Origin: Burkholderia sp. SRS-W-2-2016
GTDB taxonomy: Bacteria; Pseudomonadota; Gammaproteobacteria; Burkholderiales; Burkholderiaceae
Assembly (NCBI RefSeq): GCF_001931485.1
Contig: NZ_MSDV01000019.1
Span: 62,001 to 126,000 of the forward strand
Length of the DNA: 64,000 bases
Direction of reading: 5' to 3'
A program made the translations under genes and the position numbers. Numbering within the stretch: position 1 is the stretch's first letter; the number at the start of each line of letters is the position of its first letter. Positions 1 through 9,143 of this stretch are shown piece after piece. The notes beneath the pieces are model-generated. The model worked only from the letters and a program-made list of their open reading frames with translations. It made no database searches and was not told the origin of the DNA.

Positions 1-491
1 TTCAAACCGTAACCGACAGGTGAATGCACTGCAATAGTGCTAATTGCGTAAGCAAGGTCGGCGAATTGCGATTTTGCGGCTACTTTCTCAGAGCAAACCC
101 TGTCGGGACTTTCCCTCGGCGCGGCCGATTGCCGTTAATCGTCCGCAAATCGCCAAACCGCCTGACCCGCGCCCCACGCTTGCCGCGAAGGTCCGACTGT
201 CAAGGCTCGGCGCTTCGCACGTCAATTCAACGCACGCTTCATTGCCCGCCTGCTCCGTGTCATGCATTACCAAAGGTATGGAAAAGGGTCGCAAAAATAT
301 CGCTGGAGGGCGCAATTTGAATTGCTACGCTCCAATCACCGCATCAACTGCCGCAGCTAAAGCGAAATGATCGACGAAGCGAATTCGCTGTCAGCTATGC
401 GCCGATGCCCGCCAAATCGCCACGCCGGATTTTCTGGTCATACCGGAGTTCTCCAGCGTCACCTTTTGAATCAGCCAGTTGGGAAGACCGA
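1..491. other. Upstream region of the amine-uptake operon
   Basis: No convincing gene in this 491-bp stretch: open frames on both strands lack codon bias, known motifs and ribosome sites. It presumably carries the promoter of the proV operon. A perfect 12-bp palindrome lies at 378-389. The left edge may belong to a gene outside the window. Confidence 0.6.
378..389. promoter_or_regulatory. Palindrome upstream of proV, possible operator
   Basis: AGCGAATTCGCT is a perfect 12-bp palindrome about 100 bp before the proV start. Its place fits an operator for the LysR regulator at 9144 or another factor, but a chance palindrome is possible in this short sequence. Confidence 0.25.
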
Positions 492-1781
492 ATGAGCCCG
501 AATCTGACGTTCTCGCCGCATGACGTGATACCCCCAGGCGCAATCGATACAGCGCCCACGCCTTCCGTGACCCGGCCCGTCGCCATCTCCGGTACCGACA
601 TCCTGACGGTGAAAAACCTGTCGAAGATCTTCGGCCCCAAGCCCGAAGTCGCCGCGCAACTCGTCAAACAGGGCCTCGGACGCGATGAAGTGTTCAAGCG
701 CACCGGCAATATGGTGGCGGTCAACGACGTCAGCCTGAACGTGAAGGCCGGCGAAATTTTCGTGATCATGGGCCTGTCGGGTTCCGGCAAGTCGACGCTG
801 GTGCGTTTGCTGAACCGGCTGATCGAACCGACTTCCGGCCAGGTCGTTCTCGAAGGCCGCGATATTGCGCCGATGTCCACGCTGGAACTGCGTGAAGTGC
901 GCCGCAAGAAAATGGCGATGGTGTTCCAGTCGTTCGCACTACTGCCGAACCGCACGGTGCTCGACAACATCGCGTATGGCCTCGAAGTCGCCGGCATGAA
1001 GAAGGCCGAGCGCTATGAAATCGCCCGCACCGCGTTGCAGCGCGTCGGTCTCGGTTCGTACGAAAAGCTGTTGCCCGGCGAACTGTCGGGCGGCATGCAG
1101 CAGCGGGTGGGTCTCGCGCGCGCACTCGCGGTCAATCCCGCGGTGTTGCTGATGGACGAAGCGTTCTCCGCGCTCGATCCGCTGATCCGCTTCGAAATGC
1201 AGACCGAACTGCTGCGGCTGCAGAAGGAAGAGCAGCGCACCATCGTGTTCATTTCGCACGATATCGAAGAGGCGATCAAGATCGGCGGCCGGATCGGCAT
1301 CATGAAAGACGGTTGCCTGATTCAGGTCGGTACGCCGGCCGAGCTGATCCAGTCGCCGGCCGACGACTACGTGCGGGACTTTTTCCGGCACGTCGACGTG
1401 TCGCGCTTCCTGAAGGCCGAGGGCCTGCTGACCCGGGTCGAGCGCGGCCTGATCGTCGCCGATGTCGGCGCGCCTGCCGAGCGTTATCTGAATCAACTGA
1501 TCGATAGCGGCGCCGAGTGTGGCTATGTATGCGACCAGGCGGGCCGTTATCAAGGTTGCGTGACCGCCGCGTCGGTGCACAAGGTCGGTGCCGGTCCGCT
1601 GCGAAATGCGTTGCTGCGGGACCTGAACGCGGTTTCGCTCGACACCGACCTGCACGAACTCTCCGCGATCGCGTTGAGCCAACAACACGACGTGCCGGTG
1701 ACGGATGGCGCCGGCAAGCTCGCGGGCGTGGTGTCGTGCCGGACAATTCTCAAGCAGGTTATGGAGCGGAGAGCAGCATGA
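492..1781 (+). CDS. proV: Quaternary amine/proline ABC transporter ATP-binding protein (ProV-like)
   Basis: ATPase that powers uptake of glycine betaine, proline or a related amine at the inner membrane. The 429-residue product has Walker A (GLSGSGKST, about residues 93-101), the signature LSGGMQQRVGLARA (about 198-211), Walker B LLMDEAFSALDP (about 219-230) and the switch histidine in FISHDIEEA. A C-terminal CBS-like region (about 330-429) is the usual ProV ionic-strength sensor. ATG at 492 was chosen over an in-frame start at 405 because GGAAG precedes it and ProV homology begins soon after. The stop overlaps the next start (ATGA). The family call is firm; the exact substrate is inferred. 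Confidence 0.93.
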   Translation: MSPNLTFSPHDVIPPGAIDTAPTPSVTRPVAISGTDILTVKNLSKIFGPKPEVAAQLVKQGLGRDEVFKRTGNMVAVNDVSLNVKAGEIFVIMGLSGSGKSTLVRLLNRLIEPTSGQVVLEGRDIAPMSTLELREVRRKKMAMVFQSFALLPNRTVLDNIAYGLEVAGMKKAERYEIARTALQRVGLGSYEKLLPGELSGGMQQRVGLARALAVNPAVLLMDEAFSALDPLIRFEMQTELLRLQKEEQRTIVFISHDIEEAIKIGGRIGIMKDGCLIQVGTPAELIQSPADDYVRDFFRHVDVSRFLKAEGLLTRVERGLIVADVGAPAERYLNQLIDSGAECGYVCDQAGRYQGCVTAASVHKVGAGPLRNALLRDLNAVSLDTDLHELSAIALSQQHDVPVTDGAGKLAGVVSCRTILKQVMERRAA

Positions 1782-2659
1782 ACTCATCAGTCATCGGCAA
1801 GTTCGCGGAGAACTGCGTCAACTTTCTTTTCAATCACTTCCAGGGCGGCTTCAACGCTTTTTCCGCGGCACTGGGCGCGGTCGTCAAACTTCTCGAAGAC
1901 GGTCTCGGCGCGATTCCGTTTATCGCGATGCTCGTGATGCTGGTCGCGTTCGCGTTGTGGCGCCGTGGCATCGCATTCGCGATTTTCGTCGGTATCGCGT
2001 TGCTGCTGATCAACTACATGGGCCTGTGGCCGCAAACCGTCGCGACTCTTGCGCTGGTGGTTGCCGCGACGGTCTTCAGCCTGATCGTCGGGGTGCCGCT
2101 CGGCATCTGGGGCGCGCGCAACAAGCGGGTTGAAATGGTGCTGCGCTCGCTGCTCGACTTCATGCAGACGATGCCCGCGTTCGTCTATCTGATTCCCGCG
2201 GTGATTCTGTTCGGGCTGGGCCGGGTTCCCGCCGTGATCGCCACGGTGGTGTTCGCGATGCCGCCGGTCGTGCGGCTCACGACACTGGGCATCCGCCAGG
2301 TACGCGAAGAACTGCTGGAAGCGGGCCGCTCGTTCGGCAGCACCGATTCGCAACTGCTGTGGAAAATCCAGCTGCCGAATGCATTGCCGTCCATCATGGC
2401 CGGCGTGAACCAGACCATCATGATGTCGCTGTCGATGGTGGTGATCGCGTCGATGATCGGCGCGGGCGGTCTCGGCGAATACGTGTTGAGCGGCATCCAG
2501 CGCCTGGATATCGGTATCGGCTTCGAAGGCGGTCTCGGCGTCGTGCTGCTGGCCATCGTGCTCGACCGTCTGACGGAGACGTTTGGTGTGAAGGCGAAGA
2601 AGAGGAGACCCGTCGCGAAAGTGGGCAAGACCGGTGGCGCAGAGGCGGCGCGCACCTGA
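1778..2659 (+). CDS. proW: Quaternary amine/proline ABC transporter permease (ProW-like)
   Basis: Integral membrane partner of the preceding ATPase. The 293-residue protein has several hydrophobic helices (for example around nt 1910-2080) and the binding-protein-dependent permease EAA-type loop (EAGRSFGSTDSQLLWKIQLP), which docks on ProV. It starts with an ATGA overlap with proV, so translation is coupled. It lacks the long N-terminal extension of E. coli ProW and is close in size to the OpuAB/ProW-short type. Confidence 0.93.
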   Translation: MNSSVIGKFAENCVNFLFNHFQGGFNAFSAALGAVVKLLEDGLGAIPFIAMLVMLVAFALWRRGIAFAIFVGIALLLINYMGLWPQTVATLALVVAATVFSLIVGVPLGIWGARNKRVEMVLRSLLDFMQTMPAFVYLIPAVILFGLGRVPAVIATVVFAMPPVVRLTTLGIRQVREELLEAGRSFGSTDSQLLWKIQLPNALPSIMAGVNQTIMMSLSMVVIASMIGAGGLGEYVLSGIQRLDIGIGFEGGLGVVLLAIVLDRLTETFGVKAKKRRPVAKVGKTGGAEAART

Positions 2660-2740
2660 GCACTTCGAGGACGGCCTGATGTGACAGGCGCGCAGTGCGC
2701 GACGGAATGGGTAATCTCGACATAAATACGGAGTACTAAT

Positions 2741-3622
2741 ATGCGAAGCAATAATTTCGGATCGATGCTGGCAAAGCTGGCGGTCTCGACCGTGGTTGCC
2801 GTGGGTGTCGGCGTCGGCTCCGCGTCGGCCGCGGAGCCGATCAAGATGGCGATTACCGATTGGGCGGACGTGCTGGCCACCGCCAATGTCGCCAAATACG
2901 CACTCGAAACCAAACTGAATCAGCCGGTCAAATTCGTCAACGCGGATATCGGCATCCAGTTCCAGGGCGTCGCGCGCGGCGACCTCGATATCATGGTGGG
3001 TGGCTGGCTGCCGGTCACCCATGCGGTGTACTACGACAAGTATAAGAACGACCTCGACGATGTCGGGATCATCTACTCGGGCGGCCGCAATGGTTGGGCG
3101 GTGCCGGCGTATGTACCGGAGTCCCAACTGTCTTCGATTGCGGACCTCAACAAGCCGGAGGTCAAAAGCAAGCTCGACGGCACGATTCAGGGAACCGGAC
3201 CGGGATCCGGCCTGATGCAGGCGTCGCAGAAAGCGGTGCAGGCGTACGGCCTGAACGGCTACAACCTGCAGTCGTCGAGCGAGGCCGGCATGCTGGCCGC
3301 GGTGTCGCGCGCGAATCAGTCGAAGCAGTGGGTGGTCGCGACCGTTTGGAGTCCGCACTGGCTGTGGCAGAAGTGGCCGATGCGTTATCTGAAGGATCCG
3401 AAGGGCACGCTCGGCGGTGAAGAGCAGATCCATGCATTCGCGTCCAAACAGTTTGCCGGCAAATATCCGCGCGCCGATGTGTTCTTCAAGCATTTCAAGC
3501 TGACGCTGGCCGACATCGAGGCGATCGAACTGGAAGGCAACAGCACGAACGACTACGCGGCCGCCGCGAAGAAATTCGTCGATTCGCACCCGGACAAGGT
3601 GAAGGCCTGGTTGCAGCAGTAA
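2741..3622 (+). CDS. proX: Quaternary amine/proline periplasmic binding protein (OpuAC/ProX family)
   Basis: Solute-binding component of the importer. A Sec signal peptide (about residues 1-30, cleavage near SASA-AEP) precedes an OpuAC-type domain with the usual ITDWAD start and the GGWLP segment. GGAG lies 9 bases before the ATG. The 81-bp gap after proW contains no terminator. Known members bind betaines through an aromatic cage; several Trp/Tyr residues are present but I cannot assign cage positions. The downstream catabolic enzymes suggest the ligand is degraded and not only accumulated for osmoprotection. Confidence 0.92.
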   Translation: MRSNNFGSMLAKLAVSTVVAVGVGVGSASAAEPIKMAITDWADVLATANVAKYALETKLNQPVKFVNADIGIQFQGVARGDLDIMVGGWLPVTHAVYYDKYKNDLDDVGIIYSGGRNGWAVPAYVPESQLSSIADLNKPEVKSKLDGTIQGTGPGSGLMQASQKAVQAYGLNGYNLQSSSEAGMLAAVSRANQSKQWVVATVWSPHWLWQKWPMRYLKDPKGTLGGEEQIHAFASKQFAGKYPRADVFFKHFKLTLADIEAIELEGNSTNDYAAAAKKFVDSHPDKVKAWLQQ

Positions 3623-3722
3623 GCGCGTGGCGAGGACTCGCGAAGGCGGCAACGGGCCGCTGCTCGCGCGAGCCGGTGATTCCGTAGGGCCTGCCTGACA
3701 CGATTACTTCCTGGAGTGACCT

Positions 3723-5018
3723 GTGAGCGAAACCCCGAGCTTCTTTTCTGACACGCTGCAAAGCCGCGATCCGGTGATTGCATCGGAGATCAAGCTCGAA
3801 CTGCGCCGGCAGCAAACGCAGATCGAACTGATCGCTTCCGAGAACATCGTTTCAGCCGCGGTGCTCGAAGCGCAAGGGACGGTGCTGACCAACAAGTACG
3901 CGGAAGGCTATCCGTCGAAGCGTTATTACGGCGGCTGCGAGCACGTCGACAGGATCGAGTCGCTCGCGATCGATCGCGTGAAGGCGCTGTTCGACGCGGA
4001 CTATGCGAATGTGCAGCCGCATTCGGGCGCGCAGGCAAACGGCGCGGTGATGCTGGCGCTCGTGAAGCCCGGCGATACGGTGATGGGGATGTCGCTCGAT
4101 GCCGGCGGCCATCTCACGCACGGCGCGCGTCCCGCACTCTCCGGCAAGTGGTTCAACGCGGTGCAGTATGGCGTGAGCCCGCAGACATGCCGGATCGACT
4201 ACGACGCGGTGCGCCGGCTCGCGCGCGAGCATCAGCCCAAGCTCATCATCGCCGGCTACTCGGCTTATCCGCGCGCTCTCGACTTTGCCGCGTTCCGTGA
4301 GATCGCCGATAGCGTCGGCGCGCTGCTGATGGTCGACATCGCGCATATCGCGGGGATCGTCGCGGCCGGGCGTCACGACAATCCGCTCAAGTACGCGGAC
4401 GTGGTGACGTCGACCACTCATAAAACGCTGCGCGGACCGCGCGGCGGCTTCATTCTCACCAACGACGGCGACCTCGCGAAGCGGATCGATTCGGCGGTGT
4501 TCCCCGGCTTGCAAGGCGGCCCGCTGATGCATGTGATCGCCGGTAAAGCGGTGGCGTTTGGCGAAGCGCTGCGTCCGGAGTTCGCCGACTACATCGACCG
4601 GATGCTGCGCAACGCCGAAGCGCTGGGCAAGGTGCTGCAATCCGGCGGACTTTCGTTGGTCACCGGCGGCACCGACAACCATCTGCTGCTCGTCGATCTG
4701 CGTACCAAACGGATCACCGGCGCGCAGGCCGAGAAAGCACTCGAGCGCGCGGGCATTACCTGCAACAAGAACGGCATCCCATTCGATACCGCAAGCCCGA
4801 CCGTCACGTCCGGTATCCGGCTCGGCACGCCTGCCGGGACCACGCGCGGCTTCGGGGTCGCGCAGTTCGAGCAGATCGGCGCAATGATTCTCGAGGTGTT
4901 GTCCGGACTCGCGCGCGACCCAGGCGGCGACGACCGGATCGAACGCGCGGTGCGCGCTCGTGTGCGCGACCTGTGCCACCAGTTTCCGATTTATTCGCAT
5001 GCCGACGTATTGGCGTAA
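3723..5018 (+). CDS. Serine hydroxymethyltransferase paralogue (GlyA family)
   Basis: PLP-dependent fold-type I enzyme of 431 residues, about the normal SHMT length. Signature features are the N-terminal IELIASEN block, the [18 protein letters not shown] block and the PLP lysine in [14 protein letters not shown]. SHMTs interconvert serine and glycine with tetrahydrofolate, and many also do retro-aldol cleavage of beta-hydroxy amino acids. The GTG start is preceded by GGAG. Because it sits between an amine importer and catabolic oxidoreductases, it is more likely a pathway-dedicated copy than the housekeeping glyA; a role in turning pathway-derived glycine into serine is an inference. Confidence 0.88.
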   Translation: MSETPSFFSDTLQSRDPVIASEIKLELRRQQTQIELIASENIVSAAVLEAQGTVLTNKYAEGYPSKRYYGGCEHVDRIESLAIDRVKALFDADYANVQPHSGAQANGAVMLALVKPGDTVMGMSLDAGGHLTHGARPALSGKWFNAVQYGVSPQTCRIDYDAVRRLAREHQPKLIIAGYSAYPRALDFAAFREIADSVGALLMVDIAHIAGIVAAGRHDNPLKYADVVTSTTHKTLRGPRGGFILTNDGDLAKRIDSAVFPGLQGGPLMHVIAGKAVAFGEALRPEFADYIDRMLRNAEALGKVLQSGGLSLVTGGTDNHLLLVDLRTKRITGAQAEKALERAGITCNKNGIPFDTASPTVTSGIRLGTPAGTTRGFGVAQFEQIGAMILEVLSGLARDPGGDDRIERAVRARVRDLCHQFPIYSHADVLA

Positions 5019-5088
5019 GCCTTGACGAGCGCGCATGCGGCGGAGCGTTACGGCTCCGTCTTTACTATCAATCAGGAGTGCAACCGAA

Positions 5089-5976
5089 ATGAGCTTTGAA
5101 GGCGTCCATACTCCGCTCGTCACCCCATTTAGCGAAGACGGCGAAATCGATCATGCTTTGCTCGGCAAGCACGCAGCCGATCTCGCGGGCCGCGTCTCGG
5201 GGCTCGGAATCGGCGGCACCACCGGCGAATACTATGCGCTGAGTTTCGACGAACGGGTCCGCACATTCGCCACCGTCGCCGACGCGGCGGGCGGCAAAAC
5301 TTATCTGACCGCGGGCATCAATGCGACCACGACGAAGGAAGTGATCCGGCTCGGTGTTGAGGCGAAGCGCGCGGGCCTGTCGGCACTACTGGTAGCCGCG
5401 CCGTACTATGCGCAACCGACCCAGCCGGAACTGCTCGCCCATTTTCTGAAAGTGGACGACGCACTCGATATGCCGATCATGCTGTACAACTTTCCCGCCC
5501 GCACCGGCACGGAAATTAGCGACGAAGTACTGACCAGGCTGCTCGAGCGCCCGAACTTCATCGCGATGAAAGAGAGCACCGGCGATATCGCGCGTCTGCA
5601 TCATCTCGTCACTCACTACGAGAACCGGCTCGTGCTCAGTTGCGGAATGGACGACCAGGCGCTCGAATTTTTCGCATGGGGCGCGAAAAGCTGGGTAGGC
5701 GGCGCGTCGAATTTTCTGCCGGAAGCGCACACCGCGCTGTTCGACGCCTGCGTGAAGCACAACGATTTCGTGCTGGGCCGCAAGCTGATGGCGCAACTGC
5801 TGCCGGTGCTCGAACTGCTCGAGCGCAGCGGCAAATTCATTCAATACGTGCGCTACGGTTGCGAGCTGGCCGGCGTGCCGGTGGGCGTCGCGCGCGCGCC
5901 GCTCGGTTCGCTGACGGACGAGGAACGCGGTGCGTTCGCGCAACTCGTGAAGCCGCTGATTCGCAACGTCCGGTAA
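5089..5976 (+). CDS. DapA/NAL-family lyase (dihydrodipicolinate synthase-like)
   Basis: Class I aldolase-fold enzyme of 295 residues. The pyruvate-binding GTTGEYYAL motif, the catalytic Tyr in MLYNFPARTG and the Schiff-base Lys in FIAMKESTGD are all present. AGGAG precedes the ATG at 5089. Members serve as dihydrodipicolinate synthase, 2-keto-3-deoxy acid aldolases or dehydratases, or the deaminase of the hydroxyproline pathway. The catabolic surroundings argue against lysine synthesis. Together with the next two genes it matches the enzyme classes of D-hydroxyproline degradation (lyase, flavin dehydrogenase, semialdehyde dehydrogenase), but this remains a hypothesis. Confidence 0.85.
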   Translation: MSFEGVHTPLVTPFSEDGEIDHALLGKHAADLAGRVSGLGIGGTTGEYYALSFDERVRTFATVADAAGGKTYLTAGINATTTKEVIRLGVEAKRAGLSALLVAAPYYAQPTQPELLAHFLKVDDALDMPIMLYNFPARTGTEISDEVLTRLLERPNFIAMKESTGDIARLHHLVTHYENRLVLSCGMDDQALEFFAWGAKSWVGGASNFLPEAHTALFDACVKHNDFVLGRKLMAQLLPVLELLERSGKFIQYVRYGCELAGVPVGVARAPLGSLTDEERGAFAQLVKPLIRNVR

Positions 5977-5984
5977 CGACAGAG

Positions 5985-7316
5985 ATGGCCTCGAATCTGG
6001 AATTCGCGCGCTTTCCCGCGCCTGACGGCGTCAACGGCTGGTGGGAAAGTCTCGCTCCCGCGCGGGCCGCGAACATCGTGTCGGCGCAGCATCGCTATGA
6101 CTGGGTGGTGGTCGGCGGCGGCATCACCGGGCTGTGCGCCGCGCGCCGGCTCGCCGAGCTGGCGCCGGAAGCGTCGATCGCGCTAGTCGAGGCGGACCGG
6201 ATCGGGCGCACGACGGCCGGCCGCAATTCCGGATTTTTCGTCGATTTGCCGCACGACATCAGCAGCGAAAGCTATTCGCGCAGCGTCGCGGAGGACAAAG
6301 CCGACGTGCGCTTCCAGCGTCACGGGATCGACTACGTGCGCTCGATCGTGCGCGAGCACGGGATCGATTGCGACTGGCGCGACGACGGCAAATTCCACGC
6401 GTCGGTCAATCAGAAAGGACTTGATGCGCTTGGGCATTTTGCGCAGGGACTGGTCCGCATCGACGAAGCATTCCAGTGGCTCGACCGCCCCGCGATTCGC
6501 GCGGTGACGGGAACGGATTTTTATCAGGGCGCGCTGTTTACGCCCGGTTGCAGCACGGTACAACCGGCCGCGTTGATGCGCGGTCTGGCGGCCACCCAGC
6601 CCGCGAACGTGACGGTCTTCGAGTCGAGCCCGGTTACCCGGGTCGAAACGGGCGGCAACGAAAAGGTCCTGCATTTCGCGGGCGGAACGATCACCGCGAA
6701 GCAGGTGATTCTGTGCACAAACGCGTACGCGGCGACCTTCGGCATTCATCCGAATGGTTTGCTGCCGGTCTACACGTTCGCGTCGCTGACTCGCGTGATG
6801 AACGCCGACGAGATCGAACGGCTGGGCGGCACGCGCTCGTGGTCGCTGATTCCCGCGGACCCGATGGGCACGACCGTGCGCCGGCTGGCGACGGATCGCA
6901 TCTGCATTCGCAATCATTTCGCGTTCCGGCCGGAACTGCATGTTTCAGCCGGCGATCTGGCCAAGGCCAAAGCGCTGCATCAACGTTCGTTCGAGCGGCG
7001 TTTTCCGATGCTTGCGGATGTCGAGTTCGAGTACACGTGGGGCGGTCCGCTGTGTCTGTCGAGTAACCACGGCGCGCTGTTCGGACGGCGCGCCGACGGC
7101 CTGCTGCAAGCAGTTGGATGCAATGGTTTGGGGCTGAGCAGAGGGTCGTCGTCGGGCAAGCTGATCGCCGAATACGCGCTGGGCGAGACCAACGAACTGG
7201 TGCGCCAGCTTCTGAACCAGCCGCAGCCACGCTCGCTGCCGCTGCGACCGATCGTGGACGTGGCCGTTTCCGCGACGATCTGGGCCAAGGAAAGATCGGC
7301 CGGCGCCGAACTCTAA
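5985..7316 (+). CDS. FAD-dependent amine/amino-acid oxidoreductase (DAO family, PuuB-like)
   Basis: Flavoenzyme of 443 residues with an N-terminal Rossmann FAD motif (VVVGGGITGLCAARRL, about residues 38-53), then the GRTTAGRNSGF segment seen in gamma-glutamylputrescine oxidase-like DAO proteins, and a C-terminal FAD-contact segment (CNGLGLSRGSSSG). It probably oxidises a secondary amine or D-amino acid, passing electrons to oxygen or the respiratory chain. The ATG at 5985 is 8 bases after the DapA-like stop, so the genes form one transcript. The substrate cannot be read from sequence. Confidence 0.87.
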   Translation: MASNLEFARFPAPDGVNGWWESLAPARAANIVSAQHRYDWVVVGGGITGLCAARRLAELAPEASIALVEADRIGRTTAGRNSGFFVDLPHDISSESYSRSVAEDKADVRFQRHGIDYVRSIVREHGIDCDWRDDGKFHASVNQKGLDALGHFAQGLVRIDEAFQWLDRPAIRAVTGTDFYQGALFTPGCSTVQPAALMRGLAATQPANVTVFESSPVTRVETGGNEKVLHFAGGTITAKQVILCTNAYAATFGIHPNGLLPVYTFASLTRVMNADEIERLGGTRSWSLIPADPMGTTVRRLATDRICIRNHFAFRPELHVSAGDLAKAKALHQRSFERRFPMLADVEFEYTWGGPLCLSSNHGALFGRRADGLLQAVGCNGLGLSRGSSSGKLIAEYALGETNELVRQLLNQPQPRSLPLRPIVDVAVSATIWAKERSAGAEL

Positions 7317-7333
7317 TCAACCGAGGACGCAAC

Positions 7334-8827
7334 ATGACGACGTATCAGCAGTGGAAACAGAAAGCAGCGGAACTGTCGCTGGACGGCCGGGCATTCATTG
7401 CCGGCGCGCGCTGTCAGGCGGCCTCGGGCGAAACCTTTGCGACGCTCAATCCCGCCTCCGGCCAGTTGCTGGCGCAGGTGGCGAAGTGCGATGACGCCGA
7501 GGTCGATCGCGCGGTCGCGGCGGCCCGCGACGCATTCGAGGCGGGCGTATGGTCGAAGGCCGCGCCCGCGCATCGGAAGGCGGTGCTGCTGCGTCTCGCG
7601 CAATCGATCGATGAGCACGCCGAAGAGTTGGCACTGCTCGAAGCGCAGGAGGCCGGCAAGCCGATTAGCGAATGCATGGGGCTGGATATTCCCGAGTCGG
7701 CGGCCTGCATTCGTTGGCATGCCGAAGTGACCGACAAGCGCTACGACGCGCTGTCGCCTTCGGGCGCGGAGGTGGTGGGGATGATTACGCGCGAGCCGAT
7801 CGGTGTGGTCGGCGCGGTGCTGCCGTGGAATTTCCCCGCGCTGATGCTCGCATGGAAGATCGGGCCGGCTTTGTCGGTCGGCAACAGCGTGATCGTCAAA
7901 CCCGCGGAGCAGACGTCGCTGTCCACGTTGCGTATCGCCGAACTGGCTTTCGAGGCGGGCGTGCCCGCAGGCGTGTTCAGTGTCGTCACGGGCCTGGGCG
8001 AAAGCGCGGGACAGGCGCTGGGCCGCCACCCGGATGTCGACCTCATCGCGTTCACCGGTTCGACTGCTACCGGCAAACGCTTTCTGCATTATTCCGCGGA
8101 CACCAATCTGAAGCGGGTCGTACTCGAATGCGGCGGGAAGAACCCGCAAGTGATTCTTCCCGATGTGACGGATCTCGACGCGGTGGCCGAACAGGCGGTC
8201 GCTGCCGCGTTCTGGAACATGGGCGAGAACTGCAGCGCCGGCTCGCGGATTCTGGTTCATTCGAGTCAGCGCGCGCAACTGGTCGAAAAACTTCAGGCGG
8301 TGCTGGCCGGCTGGAAGACCGGAGACCCGCTCGATCCTGACGTGAAGCTCGGCGCGCTGATCGAACGGGAGCACTACGAAAAGGTGCTCGCGCACATCGA
8401 GCAGGCCAATGCGCAGGGCGCGCGGCTCGTGTGCGGGGGCCGTGCGGCGCTGGCCGACACGGGCGGATGGTTCGTCGAACCAACTATCTTCGATCGGGTG
8501 ACGCCCGAAATGGCGATTGCGCGTGAAGAGGTGTTCGGGCCGGTCGTCTGCTTCATCGAATACGACGACGTGGAAGACGCGATCAGGATTGCAAACGATA
8601 CCTGCTACGGACTGGCCGCGTCGTTGTGGACGGATAACGTGAATAGCGCTCATAAAGTGGCCGCGCGTATTCGTGCAGGGACGGTCACGGTCAACTGCTT
8701 CGGCGAGGGCGATCTGTCGACGCCATTCGGCGGCTTCAGGCAATCCGGTTTTGGCGGGCGTGACAAGTCGGTCTATGCCCACGATCAGTACTGTGAACTG
8801 AAGACGACCTGGTTGAAGCTGGGTTGA
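7334..8827 (+). CDS. NAD(P)-dependent aldehyde dehydrogenase (PuuC/betaine-aldehyde type)
   Basis: A 497-residue aldehyde dehydrogenase of standard length. The nucleotide-binding block (PWNFPALMLAWKIGPAL), FTGSTATGK, the general-base Glu in LECGGKNPQ and the nucleophile Cys in GENCSAGSR are intact. The closest families by motif are gamma-glutamyl-aminobutyraldehyde and related aminoaldehyde dehydrogenases. It starts 17 bases after the flavoenzyme and would oxidise the aldehyde formed by it, for example an aminoaldehyde or 2-oxoglutarate semialdehyde. A weak 6-bp hairpin spans its stop codon (8827-8842). Confidence 0.9.
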   Translation: MTTYQQWKQKAAELSLDGRAFIAGARCQAASGETFATLNPASGQLLAQVAKCDDAEVDRAVAAARDAFEAGVWSKAAPAHRKAVLLRLAQSIDEHAEELALLEAQEAGKPISECMGLDIPESAACIRWHAEVTDKRYDALSPSGAEVVGMITREPIGVVGAVLPWNFPALMLAWKIGPALSVGNSVIVKPAEQTSLSTLRIAELAFEAGVPAGVFSVVTGLGESAGQALGRHPDVDLIAFTGSTATGKRFLHYSADTNLKRVVLECGGKNPQVILPDVTDLDAVAEQAVAAAFWNMGENCSAGSRILVHSSQRAQLVEKLQAVLAGWKTGDPLDPDVKLGALIEREHYEKVLAHIEQANAQGARLVCGGRAALADTGGWFVEPTIFDRVTPEMAIAREEVFGPVVCFIEYDDVEDAIRIANDTCYGLAASLWTDNVNSAHKVAARIRAGTVTVNCFGEGDLSTPFGGFRQSGFGGRDKSVYAHDQYCELKTTWLKLG

Positions 8828-9143
8828 AGTTCGCTTGAACTTGCAGCGGAAAAAAGCGCGGACCGGAGGACGGTTCGCGATCCGCGTGTTGCGACGCCGG
8901 CGCGGAGCGTCGGCGGATCATAAGCCGGTGAGCACGGCGGGCGCTTGGAGAAGGGTTTGCGTCGCCTGCGCGAGCCGGATTATGGATCACCTCGATTGCC
9001 AGCAAACAGACGGACTCGCACACTATTATTCTTCGAATTCCTCGATGTTTCGCGGCGCGAGCGTTGCCGGGCACCAGCGGCTGGAAGTGCCGGCCGAGCG
9101 ACCCGCAACGCGCGATGCGAGCCCCCGTTAGAGAGCGCAAGCC
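8828..9143. other. Intergenic region before lysR
   Basis: 316 bp between the aldehyde dehydrogenase and the LysR regulator. No gene is supported: short frames here have neither conserved motifs nor good ribosome sites. It probably carries the lysR promoter in the AT-richer part around 9020-9050. No clear terminator is visible. Confidence 0.5.

Noticed and set aside
1787..3652. A 621-codon open frame on the minus strand across proW-proX
   Set aside because: It is the antisense shadow of high-GC genes: no family motif, His/Arg-rich composition, and the opposite strand carries two clear transporter genes.
5089..5976. Biosynthetic dihydrodipicolinate synthase (dapA) for lysine
   Set aside because: It sits within a catabolic transporter operon; the family is functionally broad, so the biosynthetic name was not given.
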